64,000 bases of DNA, taken from Peribacillus alkalitolerans. GTDB lineage: Bacteria > Bacillota > Bacilli > Bacillales > DSM-1321. The stretch spans positions 434,001 to 498,000 of the forward strand of contig NZ_JAAGVZ010000001.1 of the NCBI RefSeq assembly GCF_010882125.1, given 5' to 3'. Below, piece by piece: positions 1 to 10,161 of this stretch (its first letter is position 1; every line of letters starts with the position of its first letter). The position numbers and the translations under genes are program-made. The notes beneath the pieces were generated by a model. That model made no database searches. It saw nothing but the letters and a program-made list of their open reading frames with translations, and was not told where the DNA came from.

Positions 1-200
1 GAAAGAACTTCTTTAATGAAAGATTTTTTCTGTTCAGAAGAAACTTTCGGGTGTGTTAAGAACGTTACCAGTTCTTGATTATTAGAGAAAACTTCTTTAA
101 TTACGCGAATTTCTTCTTCGATTTGATCGAGAAGATTTTGTTCTTGAGCAATTTGAAAAAGAGCTACGGCATATCTCTTTGCTACTGAAGTATCGCTCAT
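1..200 (-). CDS. atpH: ATP synthase F1 delta subunit, partial (C-terminus outside window)
   Basis: The frame opens with ATG at 200 and reads MSDTSVAKRYAVALFQIAQE before running off the window edge, so only about the first 66 residues are visible. The SVAKRYA..LF..A start is typical of the F1 delta (OSCP) N-terminal helical domain, which joins the F1 head to the peripheral b stalk. It follows atpF with a gap of 2 nt, as in the Bacillus atpIBEFHAGDC operon. The remaining F1 genes should lie beyond position 1. Confidence 0.93.
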   Translation of the reverse strand, partial: MSDTSVAKRYAVALFQIAQEQNLLDQIEEEIRVIKEVFSNNQELVTFLTHPKVSSEQKKSFIKEVL

Positions 201-202
201 AG

Positions 203-718
203 TTATTCTCCTGCCTCTTTGATGTACTCATCAATCAATTTTTCTTGATCAGCTTCTGAAAGTTCTTTTTCAATCACTTTAGATGCAATAAGTACAGATA
301 AGGAAGCAACTTGCTCACGTAGAGCTGCAACTGCTTTTTCTTTCTCCTGGACAATTTCACGCTTAGCTGATTCTTTAATACGCTCAGCTTCCATGCGTGC
401 TGCCGAGATGATTTCTTCGCGTTGCACGTCACCTTGTTTTTTCGCGTTTTCAATAAGTTGTCCCGCTTCAACACGTGACTGTTTTAAAAGTTCACGTTGC
501 TCTTCTAAAAGCTTGCTTGCTTCTACACGGCTAGTTTCAGCCGCTGTGATTTCACCCGCAATATGAGTTTCACGTTCTTTCATGATTCCCATTAGCGGAC
601 CAAAAGCAAATTTCTTAAGCAACGCTAACAAAATGATAAAAATGACAAGCTGGAAAATTACATCTCCACTATTAAACTGGGCACCTGCTGACCCAAGTAC
701 AAGACCACTTGTTAACAC
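203..718 (-). CDS. atpF: ATP synthase Fo subunit b
   Basis: 171-residue peripheral stalk subunit. One N-terminal membrane segment (about residues 18-37) is followed by a long charged helix rich in E, K, A and R, as expected for the dimeric b stalk that holds F1 static against Fo. The later [21 protein letters not shown] stretch is close to Bacillus b subunits. The start is GTG, preceded by an AGGGAGTG ribosome site about 8 nt away. It lies between atpE and atpH in the operon. A 175-nt gap containing a hairpin separates it from atpE. Confidence 0.95.
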   Translation of the reverse strand: MLTSGLVLGSAGAQFNSGDVIFQLVIFIILLALLKKFAFGPLMGIMKERETHIAGEITAAETSRVEASKLLEEQRELLKQSRVEAGQLIENAKKQGDVQREEIISAARMEAERIKESAKREIVQEKEKAVAALREQVASLSVLIASKVIEKELSEADQEKLIDEYIKEAGE

Positions 719-839
719 GCTCGGTTCACTCCCTTCAAGAGATTCACTTATAAAAGCTTTAAATTTTCAAAATTGTATGCTTTGAAAAGGGATTTTTAAG
801 GTTGAATTACTTAGAAAAATTAGATTTAAAGCATAAATG

Positions 840-875
840 AATGGCGAAGGTTCTTATGGAATGATCTTCGCCATT
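840..875 (-). promoter_or_regulatory. Intergenic mRNA hairpin between atpE and atpF
   Basis: A perfect 10-bp inverted repeat (AATGGCGAAG at 840-849 with CTTCGCCATT at 866-875) has a 16-nt loop and no U-run after it on the transcribed strand. It lies just after the atpE stop. A stem here could protect the atpE message or partly end transcription, which would fit the high copy number of the c subunit. That role is inference. Confidence 0.6.
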
Positions 876-894
876 ATTGAACATTTTAATTATC

Positions 895-1134
<240 letters not shown>

Positions 1135-1200
1135 TTAAAAATGTAAGTTTTTTTTATGTTACAAAAAATTAGATATGTTCTTAATGAACAAATTTTATAA

Positions 1201-1941
<741 letters not shown>

Positions 1942-1957
1942 TCACCTCTCTTCTTTA

Positions 1958-2326
1958 CTACCGTCGTAATTTTTGAATAAAAAAATCTATCATAATGACC
2001 AAATAACCAGTCATTAATCCTATAACCACACTTATCATATGAAACAGTTCAGGATATTCCATCGCTACTACCGCAGCTAAAGCCGCTACAGACATCCTAG
2101 TTAATGTGCCTAGGGAACGCATTTTTTTACCTTCTACAGCCATTTTGGTGAATTTCCTGTTCTTTTGGACCATCGACCAAAGGATGAAGAGGCTCATGGT
2201 TGTCCCAAGGATCAAACCAAGGAAGACAGTATAATAAGGACTAAATCCAGCACCTAATACATAAAACGCCAACAGAAAGTATATGTACCTTCGGGCCCTT
2301 ACAAACATTAATTCTAAATCCGGCAT
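1958..2326 (-). CDS. atpI: ATP synthase accessory protein I
   Basis: 122-residue protein with four hydrophobic segments and a basic stretch in the middle (about residues 50-70), as in AtpI. In this family AtpI helps assemble the c-ring and may work with AtpZ in ion transport. It is poorly conserved, so the call rests on size, membrane topology and position between atpZ and atpB. An AGGAG sequence from the end of atpZ serves as ribosome site, with a long spacing of about 12 nt. Confidence 0.85.
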   Translation of the reverse strand: MPDLELMFVRARRYIYFLLAFYVLGAGFSPYYTVFLGLILGTTMSLFILWSMVQKNRKFTKMAVEGKKMRSLGTLTRMSVAALAAVVAMEYPELFHMISVVIGLMTGYLVIMIDFFIQKLRR

Positions 2327-2334
2327 TATATGAT

Positions 2335-2556
2335 TTATTCTCCTGAGAAAAATTGTCGGATTGTGCGAAGTACGAAGAAAATACCTGCAGCAAGTCCTAA
2401 AAGAAGGCCTACCACTAGAAAAAGTGGCTCGGTGTCGAATCTCTGGTCAACCCATCTTCCTGAAAAGATACCGATGAGAAGAGTTCCAACTAGTTGTGAG
2501 AGAATGGCAGACATAAGTGCCATTGCTTGAAACGGATGGCGATTTTTTTGACTCAT
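2335..2556 (-). CDS. atpZ: AtpZ/AtpI-family ATP synthase accessory membrane protein
   Basis: 73-residue protein with two membrane helices (MALMSAILSQLVGTLLIGIF and a second glycine-rich helix that includes GLLLGLAAGIFFVLR). The WVDQRF motif between them is typical of the AtpZ/F0F1-ATPase subunit family. A longer frame begins with TTG at 2571, but the ATG at 2556 has an AGGA site 6 nt upstream and gives the usual MSQKNRHP start. It is the first gene of the operon. To my knowledge B. subtilis lacks it, while B. pseudofirmus and many other bacilli have it. Confidence 0.88.
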   Translation of the reverse strand: MSQKNRHPFQAMALMSAILSQLVGTLLIGIFSGRWVDQRFDTEPLFLVVGLLLGLAAGIFFVLRTIRQFFSGE

Positions 2557-2667
2557 TGTGAATCCTCGCAAAAAATCAAATAGGTTGAAGATGATATGAT
2601 GTGCACTTTAGTGGAAAATCAGGCGTGCACATACTTATGAAAACCCTACCATTTCACACCCTTAGTT

Positions 2668-2696
2668 AGCATACAATAGGCCATTTGCAATGTCAA
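2668..2696 (-). promoter_or_regulatory. Sigma-A promoter of the atp operon
   Basis: On the minus strand: TTGACA (2696-2691), a 17-nt spacer, then TATGCT (2673-2668), about 110 nt before the atpZ start. Both hexamers and the spacing fit the vegetative consensus. No terminator lies between it and atpZ. Confidence 0.85.
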
Positions 2697-2791
2697 TGAG
2701 TCAAACGTGAAAAATGTCACACTTTGTCTTAATTGTACAGTTGTTCACATTTTTATCATACTTTTGTAAAAAATACCCAATTTTGTTTTTC

Positions 2792-5011
2792 TTATGGAAT
2801 TTCTATCAGCGTTTCGATGCGATCTTCCTTATCTGCTTTTTTGGCAAAGATTATTGCATGATAGACCCCTGTTGGTGGAAGTTGCTTCTTTTCTATTTCT
2901 TTTGAAATCATGCCTCGATGCAATTTTTTGGATGAATCCAAGAACCCAATGAACCTATACGTATCTGCGTCGTATAGTGCGATTCCCATTTCATCCGCTC
3001 CGCCGGGTAGATACATTTCATACCGTAGAGAATCCTTATGGTCGCCAGCCCCTATTTCAAAGCCCATAACCCTTGGATAGTCTGGTTCTTCTTTTACATA
3101 TAAATAAGGAAGATGTAAGGAGGTAGCTCCTTCCTTCACCTCTAAATAACCGTCATATATTCCCTTTTTTAATTCCGATTGGTCAATGTGAAGACCAACG
3201 TTTACCTCCTTTTTTTCGCCAGGCAACAATTTAAATGTGATAGGAAGGTTCCACGTTAAGCCTATTTCCTTCTTAGGGATTTTGAAGGAATAAAATTTTG
3301 TCTTTCGACTACTGTTTTGTACGACTAACTTTCTCCTATGCTCATCATTGCCTTTTGCATTTTCGTACATTCCAAAGGATAGCGATGAAGGATAAAAAAA
3401 TGTATCCGCTCGAACTGCTTTGTCTATTTGGATTCTTCCCCCACCCTGTTCGAACGTTCGATAAAAGTCACCATGATCATTTTTAAGTTGCTTTGCCGTC
3501 GTCATCAAAGCTGATTTGAATTGCTCTGGTTTCCAATCAGGGTGTGCTTGTTTCAAAAGAGCACACGCGCCAGCCACGTGAGGAGCTGACATGCTTGTCC
3601 CTTGCATAGATATATATCCATTTGGAACAGTACTATCGATTGATACTCCAGGAGCCACAACATCAGGTTTTATATTCCAAGTGACCGTAACAGGACCTCT
3701 AGAGCTAAATGAAGCAATTTGATCAGATGTTTTCTGAAAAAATGACTTCACTTGGACCTTTCCATCCCTCTTTAACAAGGCAAGTAATCCTACTCCATCT
3801 TCCTTAGAAATAGAGACAGCTGAAATATCCACTTTTTTTGGTGTCTGTCCAAAGAAATTACCCTTTGTATTGTTATAAATGATAATTCCCTTAGCCCCAG
3901 CTTTCTTGGCATTCTGGATTTTCTCGTAAAAAGTCAATCCCCCCCGTTTTACGAGGACAATCTTTTGCTTCGCTTTTCTTAATTCGTTCTCTGCTCCGTT
4001 TCCACCGTCCACTATATCTTCTGTAAATGGAAATTCCCATGATTTAGAGCCCTCAATGGGATGAACATTTATTTTTTTCGAGTAAGCACCTATTCCTGCC
4101 TTCATGAAAGGTAGCTGCAAGGGCGGAGTGGACGCACCAACGGATATCGCTTTATCTGCAGTGCCGGGTGAACCAACTGTCCAGACGTTCGGTCCCGAGT
4201 TCCCGTTGGAAGTGACGGCTATAATTCCTTGGTCAACTGCGTTATTAAGGGCAATGGATATCGGTAAATCTGGTCCATTTACCGAATTACCTAATGACAT
4301 ATTCAGCACATCTACTTTATCTTGAATGGCGTAATCAATGGCCGCAATGACTTGTTCTGTATTTCCGAACCCGCCTGGACCTAAAGCTCGATAAGCATAA
4401 ATTTCTGCCTCAGGCGCGACACCCATCAACTTGCCATTTGCGGCAATAATCCCCGCCACATGAGTCCCATGCTGGGTAGACAAATCCCCGGCGTTCTTCG
4501 TCTCCATCGGATCTAAATCCCCATCAACTAGATCCCTTCCCCCTTTGTAGGACCTTTGGAGATCCGGATGCATGTAATCAATCCCTGTGTCTATTACGCC
4601 TACCTTTACTCCTTTCCCAGTCAGCCTCCGATTTTGCGCATCATAATAGCCTCTAATAGCATTTCCTCCAATAAAAGGAACACTATCTTTTAGTTCTGTG
4701 TAGTAAGAAGCTACTTCAGATACTGTCTCCACCGAACGATGCTTGGCCAACTGCTCAACCTGTGCCCTTTTCCCTTTGACTGAAAAGCCTTGAAGGGCAA
4801 AAGAATAGACTTGCCGTACCTCTAGACCGTTATAAGTAGAAAGAAGTTGGTCAATTTGCTTTTTACTATTCCTTTCCTTGGTCGTAACAATCGCAATAAT
4901 TTCTTCTTCCGATTGGGTAGGCAGATTAGGTATAGAAAGCATTCTGGAATATGTAAATGAAGTTGTGCTAGTTAAAAAAATTAGAATGAAAAGAAAGACC
5001 TTTTTTAGCAT
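2792..5011 (-). CDS. Secreted subtilisin-like serine protease, Vpr-like
   Basis: 739 residues. A signal peptide (MLKKVFLFILIFLTSTTSF) is followed by an inhibitor I9-type propeptide (about residues 35-100) and an S8 catalytic domain. The triad is Asp141 (GVIDTGID), His181 (QHGTHVAG) and Ser473 (GTSMSAPH), with the oxyanion Asn in NGNSGP. A PA domain of about 95 residues (about 333-428, KRGG..FYEKIQNAKKAGAKG) is inserted before the Ser region, as in B. subtilis Vpr. The C-terminal part looks beta-rich. ATGs further upstream exist, but an AGGAGG lies 7-8 nt before the ATG at 5011. It sits alone between the atp operon and upp; Vpr is not there in B. subtilis. Confidence 0.9.
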   Translation of the reverse strand: MLKKVFLFILIFLTSTTSFTYSRMLSIPNLPTQSEEEIIAIVTTKERNSKKQIDQLLSTYNGLEVRQVYSFALQGFSVKGKRAQVEQLAKHRSVETVSEVASYYTELKDSVPFIGGNAIRGYYDAQNRRLTGKGVKVGVIDTGIDYMHPDLQRSYKGGRDLVDGDLDPMETKNAGDLSTQHGTHVAGIIAANGKLMGVAPEAEIYAYRALGPGGFGNTEQVIAAIDYAIQDKVDVLNMSLGNSVNGPDLPISIALNNAVDQGIIAVTSNGNSGPNVWTVGSPGTADKAISVGASTPPLQLPFMKAGIGAYSKKINVHPIEGSKSWEFPFTEDIVDGGNGAENELRKAKQKIVLVKRGGLTFYEKIQNAKKAGAKGIIIYNNTKGNFFGQTPKKVDISAVSISKEDGVGLLALLKRDGKVQVKSFFQKTSDQIASFSSRGPVTVTWNIKPDVVAPGVSIDSTVPNGYISMQGTSMSAPHVAGACALLKQAHPDWKPEQFKSALMTTAKQLKNDHGDFYRTFEQGGGRIQIDKAVRADTFFYPSSLSFGMYENAKGNDEHRRKLVVQNSSRKTKFYSFKIPKKEIGLTWNLPITFKLLPGEKKEVNVGLHIDQSELKKGIYDGYLEVKEGATSLHLPYLYVKEEPDYPRVMGFEIGAGDHKDSLRYEMYLPGGADEMGIALYDADTYRFIGFLDSSKKLHRGMISKEIEKKQLPPTGVYHAIIFAKKADKEDRIETLIEIP

Positions 5012-5189
5012 ATTCATCCCTCCTTTCCATATCGTGTCACCTGTCACCTTTCCTATTCATGATATTCGACTTTCTCCTTAGAGAAGTTTTTCTATCATGA
5101 AGCCAGTCTGGTTTGTATTCAATATAAAACTTGCCAGGACAGAATGGAAGTTGCGCTTCGATTCGTATCTTTTCTGATCCGTTCTTAAA

Positions 5190-5227
5190 CACAAAAAAAG
5201 ATGGTTCAACAATTAGTTGAGCCATCT
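5190..5227 (-). terminator. Terminator after upp
   Basis: On the minus strand GATGGCTCAAC-TAATT-GTTGAACCATC is followed by TTTTTTTG. It lies 14 nt after the upp stop. A 62-codon frame that starts inside this hairpin (5225 to 5037) is therefore not believed to be a gene. Confidence 0.85.
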
Positions 5228-5240
5228 CACTTAAAGCAAT

Positions 5241-5870
5241 TTATTTAGTTCCAAACAGGCGATCGCCAGCGTCTCCTAGACCTGGGACGATGTATCCTTT
5301 TTCATTCAACTTTTCGTCTAAAGCCGCGATGTAGATATCAACATCATCATGCGCTGCTTTAACCGCTTCTACCCCTTCTGGAGCTGCTATCAAGCACATG
5401 AATTTAATGTTTTTCGCTCCACGCTTCTTTAAAGAATGAATAGCTTCGATAGCAGATCCACCTGTTGCTAGCATTGGATCAACCACGATGAAATCTCTTT
5501 CTTCAACGTCACTAGGAAGCTTTACGTAATATTCAACCGGCATTAATGTTTCTGGGTCACGATATAGACCGATGTGGCCTACTTTTGCAGCAGGGATCAA
5601 TTTCAGGATTCCATCAACCATCCCAATACCAGCGCGTAGGATTGGGATGATTCCTAATTTTTTACCAGAAAGTACTTTTGATTTTGCCTTGCTTACTGGA
5701 GTGTCAATTTCAACTTCCTCTAAAGGAAGGTCTCTCGTAATTTCAAACGCCATCAATGTAGCCACTTCATCTACTAGCTCACGGAATTCTTTCGTTCCAG
5801 TTGCTTTGTCACGGATGAAAGTCAATTTGTGTTGAATTAATGGATGGTCGAACACATAAACCTTTGCCAT
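5241..5870 (-). CDS. upp: Uracil phosphoribosyltransferase
   Basis: 209 residues, full family length. It converts uracil and PRPP to UMP (pyrimidine salvage). The PRPP-binding loop is [12 protein letters not shown] (about residues 129-140). The C-terminal [17 protein letters not shown] segment, which binds uracil, is intact. An AGGAGAG site precedes ATG 5870. It lies downstream of glyA in the usual order glyA-upp-atp, with a terminator after each gene. Confidence 0.97.
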   Translation of the reverse strand: MAKVYVFDHPLIQHKLTFIRDKATGTKEFRELVDEVATLMAFEITRDLPLEEVEIDTPVSKAKSKVLSGKKLGIIPILRAGIGMVDGILKLIPAAKVGHIGLYRDPETLMPVEYYVKLPSDVEERDFIVVDPMLATGGSAIEAIHSLKKRGAKNIKFMCLIAAPEGVEAVKAAHDDVDIYIAALDEKLNEKGYIVPGLGDAGDRLFGTK

Positions 5871-5980
5871 AGGGATCTCTCCTATTCATATTCATCTTCT
5901 AAACACACTTCTGTACATTTTACAGAAAAAAACAAGGAAGGGCAATAAAGAGAATGATTGATTTCTTTTTATTTCACAGA

Positions 5981-6011
5981 AAAACCCTCAGCTAGTTAGG
6001 CTGAGGGTCTA
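5981..6011 (-). terminator. Terminator after glyA
   Basis: On the minus strand ACCCTCAGC-CTAACTA-GCTGAGGGT is followed by TTTTTC. It begins a few nt after the glyA stop codon. Confidence 0.88.
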
Positions 6012-6015
6012 TATA

Positions 6016-7257
6016 TTACAGTGATGGATATAATACAAATTTACTAGAAAGAGCTTCCACTCGTTTGCTAGCTTCTTCAAGCTTGCCTTCATCTTCATGG
6101 TTTTTCAAAGCTAAACCGATGATTGCAGCGATTTCATCCATGTCTTCAAGATCGAAACCACGTGAAGTAACAGCAGCAGTTCCTATACGGATACCACTTG
6201 TCACGAATGGGCTTTCTGGATCGAATGGAATCGTGTTTTTATTGACAGTAACCCCGATATCATCCAATACCTTTTCAGCTACTTTTCCTGTTAATCCAGT
6301 GGAGCGTACATCAACTAATAGTAGGTGATTGTCAGTTCCGCCAGAAACAAGGTTAAAGCCTTCACTCACTAGGCCTTCTGCCAAGCGCTTGGAATTATCG
6401 ATAATTTTTTGTGCATAGTCTTTGAAAGAACCATTCAACACTTCTCCAAAGGCAACAGCTTTTGCTGCGATCACATGCATTAATGGACCACCTTGGATTC
6501 CTGGGAAGATTGATTTATCGATTTTCTTCGCGAATTCTTCCTTACAAAGAATCATTCCACCACGTGGACCACGAAGAGTTTTATGTGTTGTAGTCGTTAC
6601 AAAATCCGCATAAGGAACTGGATTTTCGTGAAGGCCAACTGCTACTAATCCTGCAATATGAGCCATATCAACCATCAAATATGCGCCCACTTCATCCGCG
6701 ATTTCACGGAAACGCTTGAAATCAATCGCACGTGGATAAGCACTCGCACCTGCTACGATTAGCTTCGGCTTATGCAATTTAGCTTTTTCAAGTACATCCT
6801 CATAATTGATGACATGTGTAGTTTGATCAACACCGTATTCAACGAAATTATATTGAACTCCACTAAAGTTGACTGGGCTTCCGTGAGTTAAATGGCCGCC
6901 ATGAGAAAGATTCATCCCAAGAACCGTGTCGCCTGGTTGAAGAACAGTGAAATAAACCGCCATGTTCGCTTGTGCGCCTGAGTGAGGCTGAACATTCGCA
7001 TGCTCTGCGCCAAAGATTTCTTTAGCACGATTTCGAGCCAAATCTTCTACGATATCTACATATTCGCATCCACCATAATAGCGCTTAGCTGGATAACCCT
7101 CTGCATATTTATTGGTTAAAACAGAGCCCTGCGCTTCCATGACCGCTTCACTTACAAAGTTTTCAGAAGCAATTAGCTCAATTTTTGATCTTTGACGTCC
7201 AAGTTCTTGTTGAATTGCTTGAAACACTTGTTGATCTTGCTTTGCTAAATGATTCAT
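6016..7257 (-). CDS. glyA: Serine hydroxymethyltransferase
   Basis: 413 residues. A PLP enzyme that interconverts serine plus tetrahydrofolate with glycine plus 5,10-methylene-THF, the main one-carbon source. The PLP lysine lies in [15 protein letters not shown] (about residues 220-234). SGAQAN and the ENFVSEAV substrate region are present. Two in-frame ATGs are close together; an AGGAGG ends 6 nt before the one at 7257 and directly touches the one at 7263, so 7257 is chosen. A candidate PurR operator lies about 170 nt upstream. Confidence 0.96.
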   Translation of the reverse strand: MNHLAKQDQQVFQAIQQELGRQRSKIELIASENFVSEAVMEAQGSVLTNKYAEGYPAKRYYGGCEYVDIVEDLARNRAKEIFGAEHANVQPHSGAQANMAVYFTVLQPGDTVLGMNLSHGGHLTHGSPVNFSGVQYNFVEYGVDQTTHVINYEDVLEKAKLHKPKLIVAGASAYPRAIDFKRFREIADEVGAYLMVDMAHIAGLVAVGLHENPVPYADFVTTTTHKTLRGPRGGMILCKEEFAKKIDKSIFPGIQGGPLMHVIAAKAVAFGEVLNGSFKDYAQKIIDNSKRLAEGLVSEGFNLVSGGTDNHLLLVDVRSTGLTGKVAEKVLDDIGVTVNKNTIPFDPESPFVTSGIRIGTAAVTSRGFDLEDMDEIAAIIGLALKNHEDEGKLEEASKRVEALSSKFVLYPSL

Positions 7258-7427
7258 TGCCATCCTCCTTCATCTTTCTCCGAACGCCCTCAATATCCAC
7301 GCCCGCAGTCTTTCATCTTCTAGTATATCTTTTTGAAAGATTTAATCATCTATATTCTATCACGTTCGACTTCTAAGTGGTAGTATTGTCTTTTTTTCTT
7401 GAAATATTATTTTATCCAACATAATAT

Positions 7428-7461
7428 CGAACATTATTGTATAAAAATATCATAACGTACG
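7428..7461 (-). promoter_or_regulatory. Candidate PurR operator upstream of glyA
   Basis: An inverted pair of PurBox-like halves: CGAACATTAT (7428-7437, matching the core) and ATAACGTACG (7452-7461, two mismatches), separated by 14 nt. B. subtilis glyA belongs to the PurR regulon, which supports the reading. The core-to-core spacing is slightly longer than usual and one half is degenerate. Confidence 0.35.
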
Positions 7462-7564
7462 TCTTTTGCATATCATCCCAATTTCATAAGACCAGTTCCT
7501 CAAGTCTATCATTTCAAAATTCAGTAATTTCTAATGATCCAGTTTCTCGTAAATAGGTAGTTTA

Positions 7565-7671
7565 TTACTGAATTGATGCTTTTTTTACCGAACTGGTCCG
7601 TGATATTACCGAAATGGCATCAGATTTTACCGAACATAAGCTTTTTATTACCAAACAGACAAATTTACGAA
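7565..7671. repeat. TTACCGAA array with 20-21 nt period (array 1)
   Basis: TTAC(C/T)GAA-like motifs start at 7565, 7585, 7606, 7627, 7648 and 7665, giving spacings of 20, 21, 21, 21 and 17. The bases between motifs vary. The array lies in the 476-nt gap between ywlG (3' end) and glyA (5' side). The frame is broken by stops, so it is not coding. The same motif and period recur at 43465-43558. Confidence 0.8.
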
Positions 7672-7679
7672 ATTAAAAT

Positions 7680-7728
7680 AAAAAAGCTCTGCTTCTCAGG
7701 CGTCTCACCTGCTTGAAGCAAAGCTTGT
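7680..7728 (-). terminator. Terminator after ywlG
   Basis: On the minus strand AAGCTTTGCTTC pairs with GAAGCAGAGCTT (one bulge and an inner AGCAGG/GCCTG stem), followed by TTTTTTATTTT. It starts within 10 nt of the ywlG stop. Confidence 0.75.
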
Positions 7729-7733
7729 ATTCT

Positions 7734-8300
7734 TTAACAACTTTCATTTGAAGGGACTTTCTCATAGACGGCTCTAGTTCCACCAATTAATTTCGGACGG
7801 CTATACGCCATGGTCACATGAGCATGTCCGATATTCTTTTGTGAACTTCGAACAGGTACTGCTACTGGCTTTAGATGCATACCGATAAAGGTGTCACCGA
7901 TATCAATACCCACATCAGCCTTGATGGACTCGACTACCACTGCACCATTTAGTCGTTCAAAAGCTGTTGTGCCCAAGGCTCCCCCAGCATTTCTGACAGG
8001 GACAACGCTGACTTCTTCATATCCATATTTCTGCGCAGATGCGGCAGTAATCACTAGTGCCCGATTTAAGTGTTCACAGCATTGAAAAGCGAGCTGGACA
8101 CCTGTTTTCTCATGAAAATCATGTAAAACGTTAAAGATAGAGCTGGCTATCTCCATTGTCCCTGCCGTCCCGATTCTCTCACCTGCTATTTCACTTGTAC
8201 TACAACCAATCACTAGCAGTTTTTTATCGTTAAAATCAACGGATTTCGCTAAATCATCGAGTATTTGTCGAAGTTGTTGAGTTAGCAAATCTTGATTCAT
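7734..8300 (-). CDS. ywlG: YwlG family protein (UPF0340/TIGR01440)
   Basis: 188 residues. It matches YwlG in position (between glyA and rpiB) and in motifs such as LVIGCSTSEIAGERIGTAG and the glycine-rich DTFIGMHLKPVAVPVR. The biochemical role is not established. The ATG at 8309 touches the AGGAGG site, while the ATG at 8300 has it 9 nt upstream, so 8300 is chosen. The gap to rpiB is 18 nt, so the two genes are probably co-transcribed. Confidence 0.85.
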   Translation of the reverse strand: MNQDLLTQQLRQILDDLAKSVDFNDKKLLVIGCSTSEIAGERIGTAGTMEIASSIFNVLHDFHEKTGVQLAFQCCEHLNRALVITAASAQKYGYEEVSVVPVRNAGGALGTTAFERLNGAVVVESIKADVGIDIGDTFIGMHLKPVAVPVRSSQKNIGHAHVTMAYSRPKLIGGTRAVYEKVPSNESC

Positions 8301-8318
8301 GAAAAACATCCTCCTTTT

Positions 8319-8768
8319 TTATGAAAGGTTTTGTTCCTCATAACTACAGATTTTTCCAACTCGATTCGCATGACGGCCACCTTCGTATTCCGTCATTAGC
8401 CATGTCTTAGCGATTTCTCTAGCCAATCCAGCACCAATCACTCTTTCTCCCATTGCTAGCATATTGCTGTCATTATGTTCACGAGTAGCCTTAGCACTGA
8501 ACACATCATGGACCAAAGCACAGCGAATGCCTTTTACTTTGTTCGCAGCAATGCTCATGCCAATTCCAGTGCCACAAATAAGGATTCCACGGTCAAACTC
8601 CCCGTTCGCGACCTTTTCAGCAACCGGCAGGGCGTAATCCGGATAATCCACGGATGTATCACATTCACAACCAAAATCCTCGAACTCTATATTCATTTCT
8701 TTCATCAACGCTTTAATTTCTTCACGGATATTTAATCCTCCGTGATCTGATGCAATTGCAACCTTCAT
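8319..8768 (-). CDS. rpiB: Ribose-5-phosphate isomerase B
   Basis: 149 residues, RpiB/LacA/LacB family. It interconverts ribose 5-phosphate and ribulose 5-phosphate. The start MKVAIASDHGG carries the phosphate-binding DHGG, the catalytic cysteine is in GILICGTGIGMSIAANK (about residue 65), and HNDSNMLAMGERVIG is the conserved distal motif. An AGGAGG lies upstream of ATG 8768. Confidence 0.95.
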   Translation of the reverse strand: MKVAIASDHGGLNIREEIKALMKEMNIEFEDFGCECDTSVDYPDYALPVAEKVANGEFDRGILICGTGIGMSIAANKVKGIRCALVHDVFSAKATREHNDSNMLAMGERVIGAGLAREIAKTWLMTEYEGGRHANRVGKICSYEEQNLS

Positions 8769-8849
8769 GCCATGTCCTCCTTTTCGTTAAGCCAAAGTTA
8801 TTATTCCCTATCTTATCAGAAAAGCTGACATTTGGTCCCATTTTATAGC

Positions 8850-10145
8850 TTATACTCGAAATCTTGTAATGGTTTGCTTTAATTTTTCAGCTTGTCCTTG
8901 AAGTTCATTTGCAAGAACCTCTACATTCGCAATCACATTGGTTTGCTCATGTGTGGAAGCAGAGACCTCCTCTGCACCTGCAGATGTTTCTTCCGCGATT
9001 GCAGCGACTTCCTGAGATTGACTGGATGTTTCTTCAATACATTCCATTTGTTTATCCACTAGAACTGTAATGTCCTGCACTGCCGCTGCAACACTATGAA
9101 TCGTTTCTGTCATTTCAGCGATGACTCTTGTTGAATCAGATCCTTTTTTCGCCTCAGTATTTGCCGTTACAACCTGTTCACTGATTTGTTTTACGACAGA
9201 TTGGACATCATGTTGGATATTCTGAATCAATGAAGAAATACCTTGAACTGCCTTTGCACTTTCATCAGCCAGCAAACGAACCTCTTCCGCAACGACGGCA
9301 AAGCCTTTTCCATGTTCCCCAGCACGCGCGGCTTCAATGGAAGCATTTAATGCCAACAAATTGGTTTGTGCAGCGATATCTCCTACCAATTGAATGATTT
9401 GTTCAACTTTCTTTGCATTATCCTCTAAACGTTTAACTGCCACTAATGATTCTTGATTTTCTTCCGCTAATTTTTGGATCCCCATAATCAATGAATGAAT
9501 CGCTTCTTTGCTAGTTGATAGTTCTGAAAGCATTTCATTAGAAGTAACGGAAGACGTATTTGCCTTATTTTGTACTTCTTTTGCAATTGTGATGATATCC
9601 TCTACGGATTCAGCTGTATTTTGGATAGAAATGGCCGAGCTATCAGCTCCTAATGAAATTTCCTGGATGGTGCGAGAGATATTTTCCGCCTGCTCAGCAG
9701 CTTGTGAAGATTCTTTAGAAATTGCAATAACCTTTTCATTTGTCTCACGGAAATTTTCATCAATACTTTGAACCATACTTCTTAAGTTGAAGAGCATATG
9801 ATTGAAAGCAATGCCCAGTGAACGGATTTCATCATCTGATTTAGAGAGCTCTAAATCTTCTCTGATGTCACCTTCAGCTGCTTTTAATGCCACTTTTTCA
9901 AGCTTTTGCAACGGCTTAATTATGAAACCAGCTGCAAAATAAGCTAGTACCCCTGACCAGAATATCCCCAGTCCTAGAGTGATAATGGAAAACACACCTT
10001 CATTCATTCCACTAAAAAATATTGGATGGACATAAGAAATAAATAATCCACTTGTCGAGTATGTAATAAGTGCTAAAACCGTAATGAACAAGGCAAGTTT
10101 TTTTCTAAGCCCAAATTTGAAATGCTTTTTCTCCTCCACAGTCAT
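8850..10145 (-). CDS. Methyl-accepting chemotaxis protein
   Basis: 431 residues. Two membrane helices (about residues 17-38 and 45-73) lie close together with almost no extracellular sensor domain, followed by a HAMP linker (about 74-125) and a cytoplasmic signalling domain with the CheA/CheW-contacting hairpin [20 protein letters not shown] (about 258-277). A receptor with so little outside the membrane may sense membrane state or an internal cue. ATG 10145 is only 1-2 nt from the AGGGGAG site; GTG at 10139 (7-nt spacing) may be the real start. B. subtilis has no chemoreceptor between rpiB and ywlE, so this is a lineage-specific insertion. Confidence 0.92.
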   Translation of the reverse strand: MTVEEKKHFKFGLRKKLALFITVLALITYSTSGLFISYVHPIFFSGMNEGVFSIITLGLGIFWSGVLAYFAAGFIIKPLQKLEKVALKAAEGDIREDLELSKSDDEIRSLGIAFNHMLFNLRSMVQSIDENFRETNEKVIAISKESSQAAEQAENISRTIQEISLGADSSAISIQNTAESVEDIITIAKEVQNKANTSSVTSNEMLSELSTSKEAIHSLIMGIQKLAEENQESLVAVKRLEDNAKKVEQIIQLVGDIAAQTNLLALNASIEAARAGEHGKGFAVVAEEVRLLADESAKAVQGISSLIQNIQHDVQSVVKQISEQVVTANTEAKKGSDSTRVIAEMTETIHSVAAAVQDITVLVDKQMECIEETSSQSQEVAAIAEETSAGAEEVSASTHEQTNVIANVEVLANELQGQAEKLKQTITRFRV

Positions 10146-10161
10146 TCTCCCCTTAATGAAG

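Noticed and set aside
5037-5225. 62-codon minus-strand frame between the protease and upp
   Set aside because: It starts inside the upp terminator hairpin, has no ribosome site and no family features.
7565-7671. CRISPR array as explanation of the periodic motifs
   Set aside because: The constant part is only about 8 nt and the variable part about 13 nt, far too short for repeats and spacers, and no cas genes are near.
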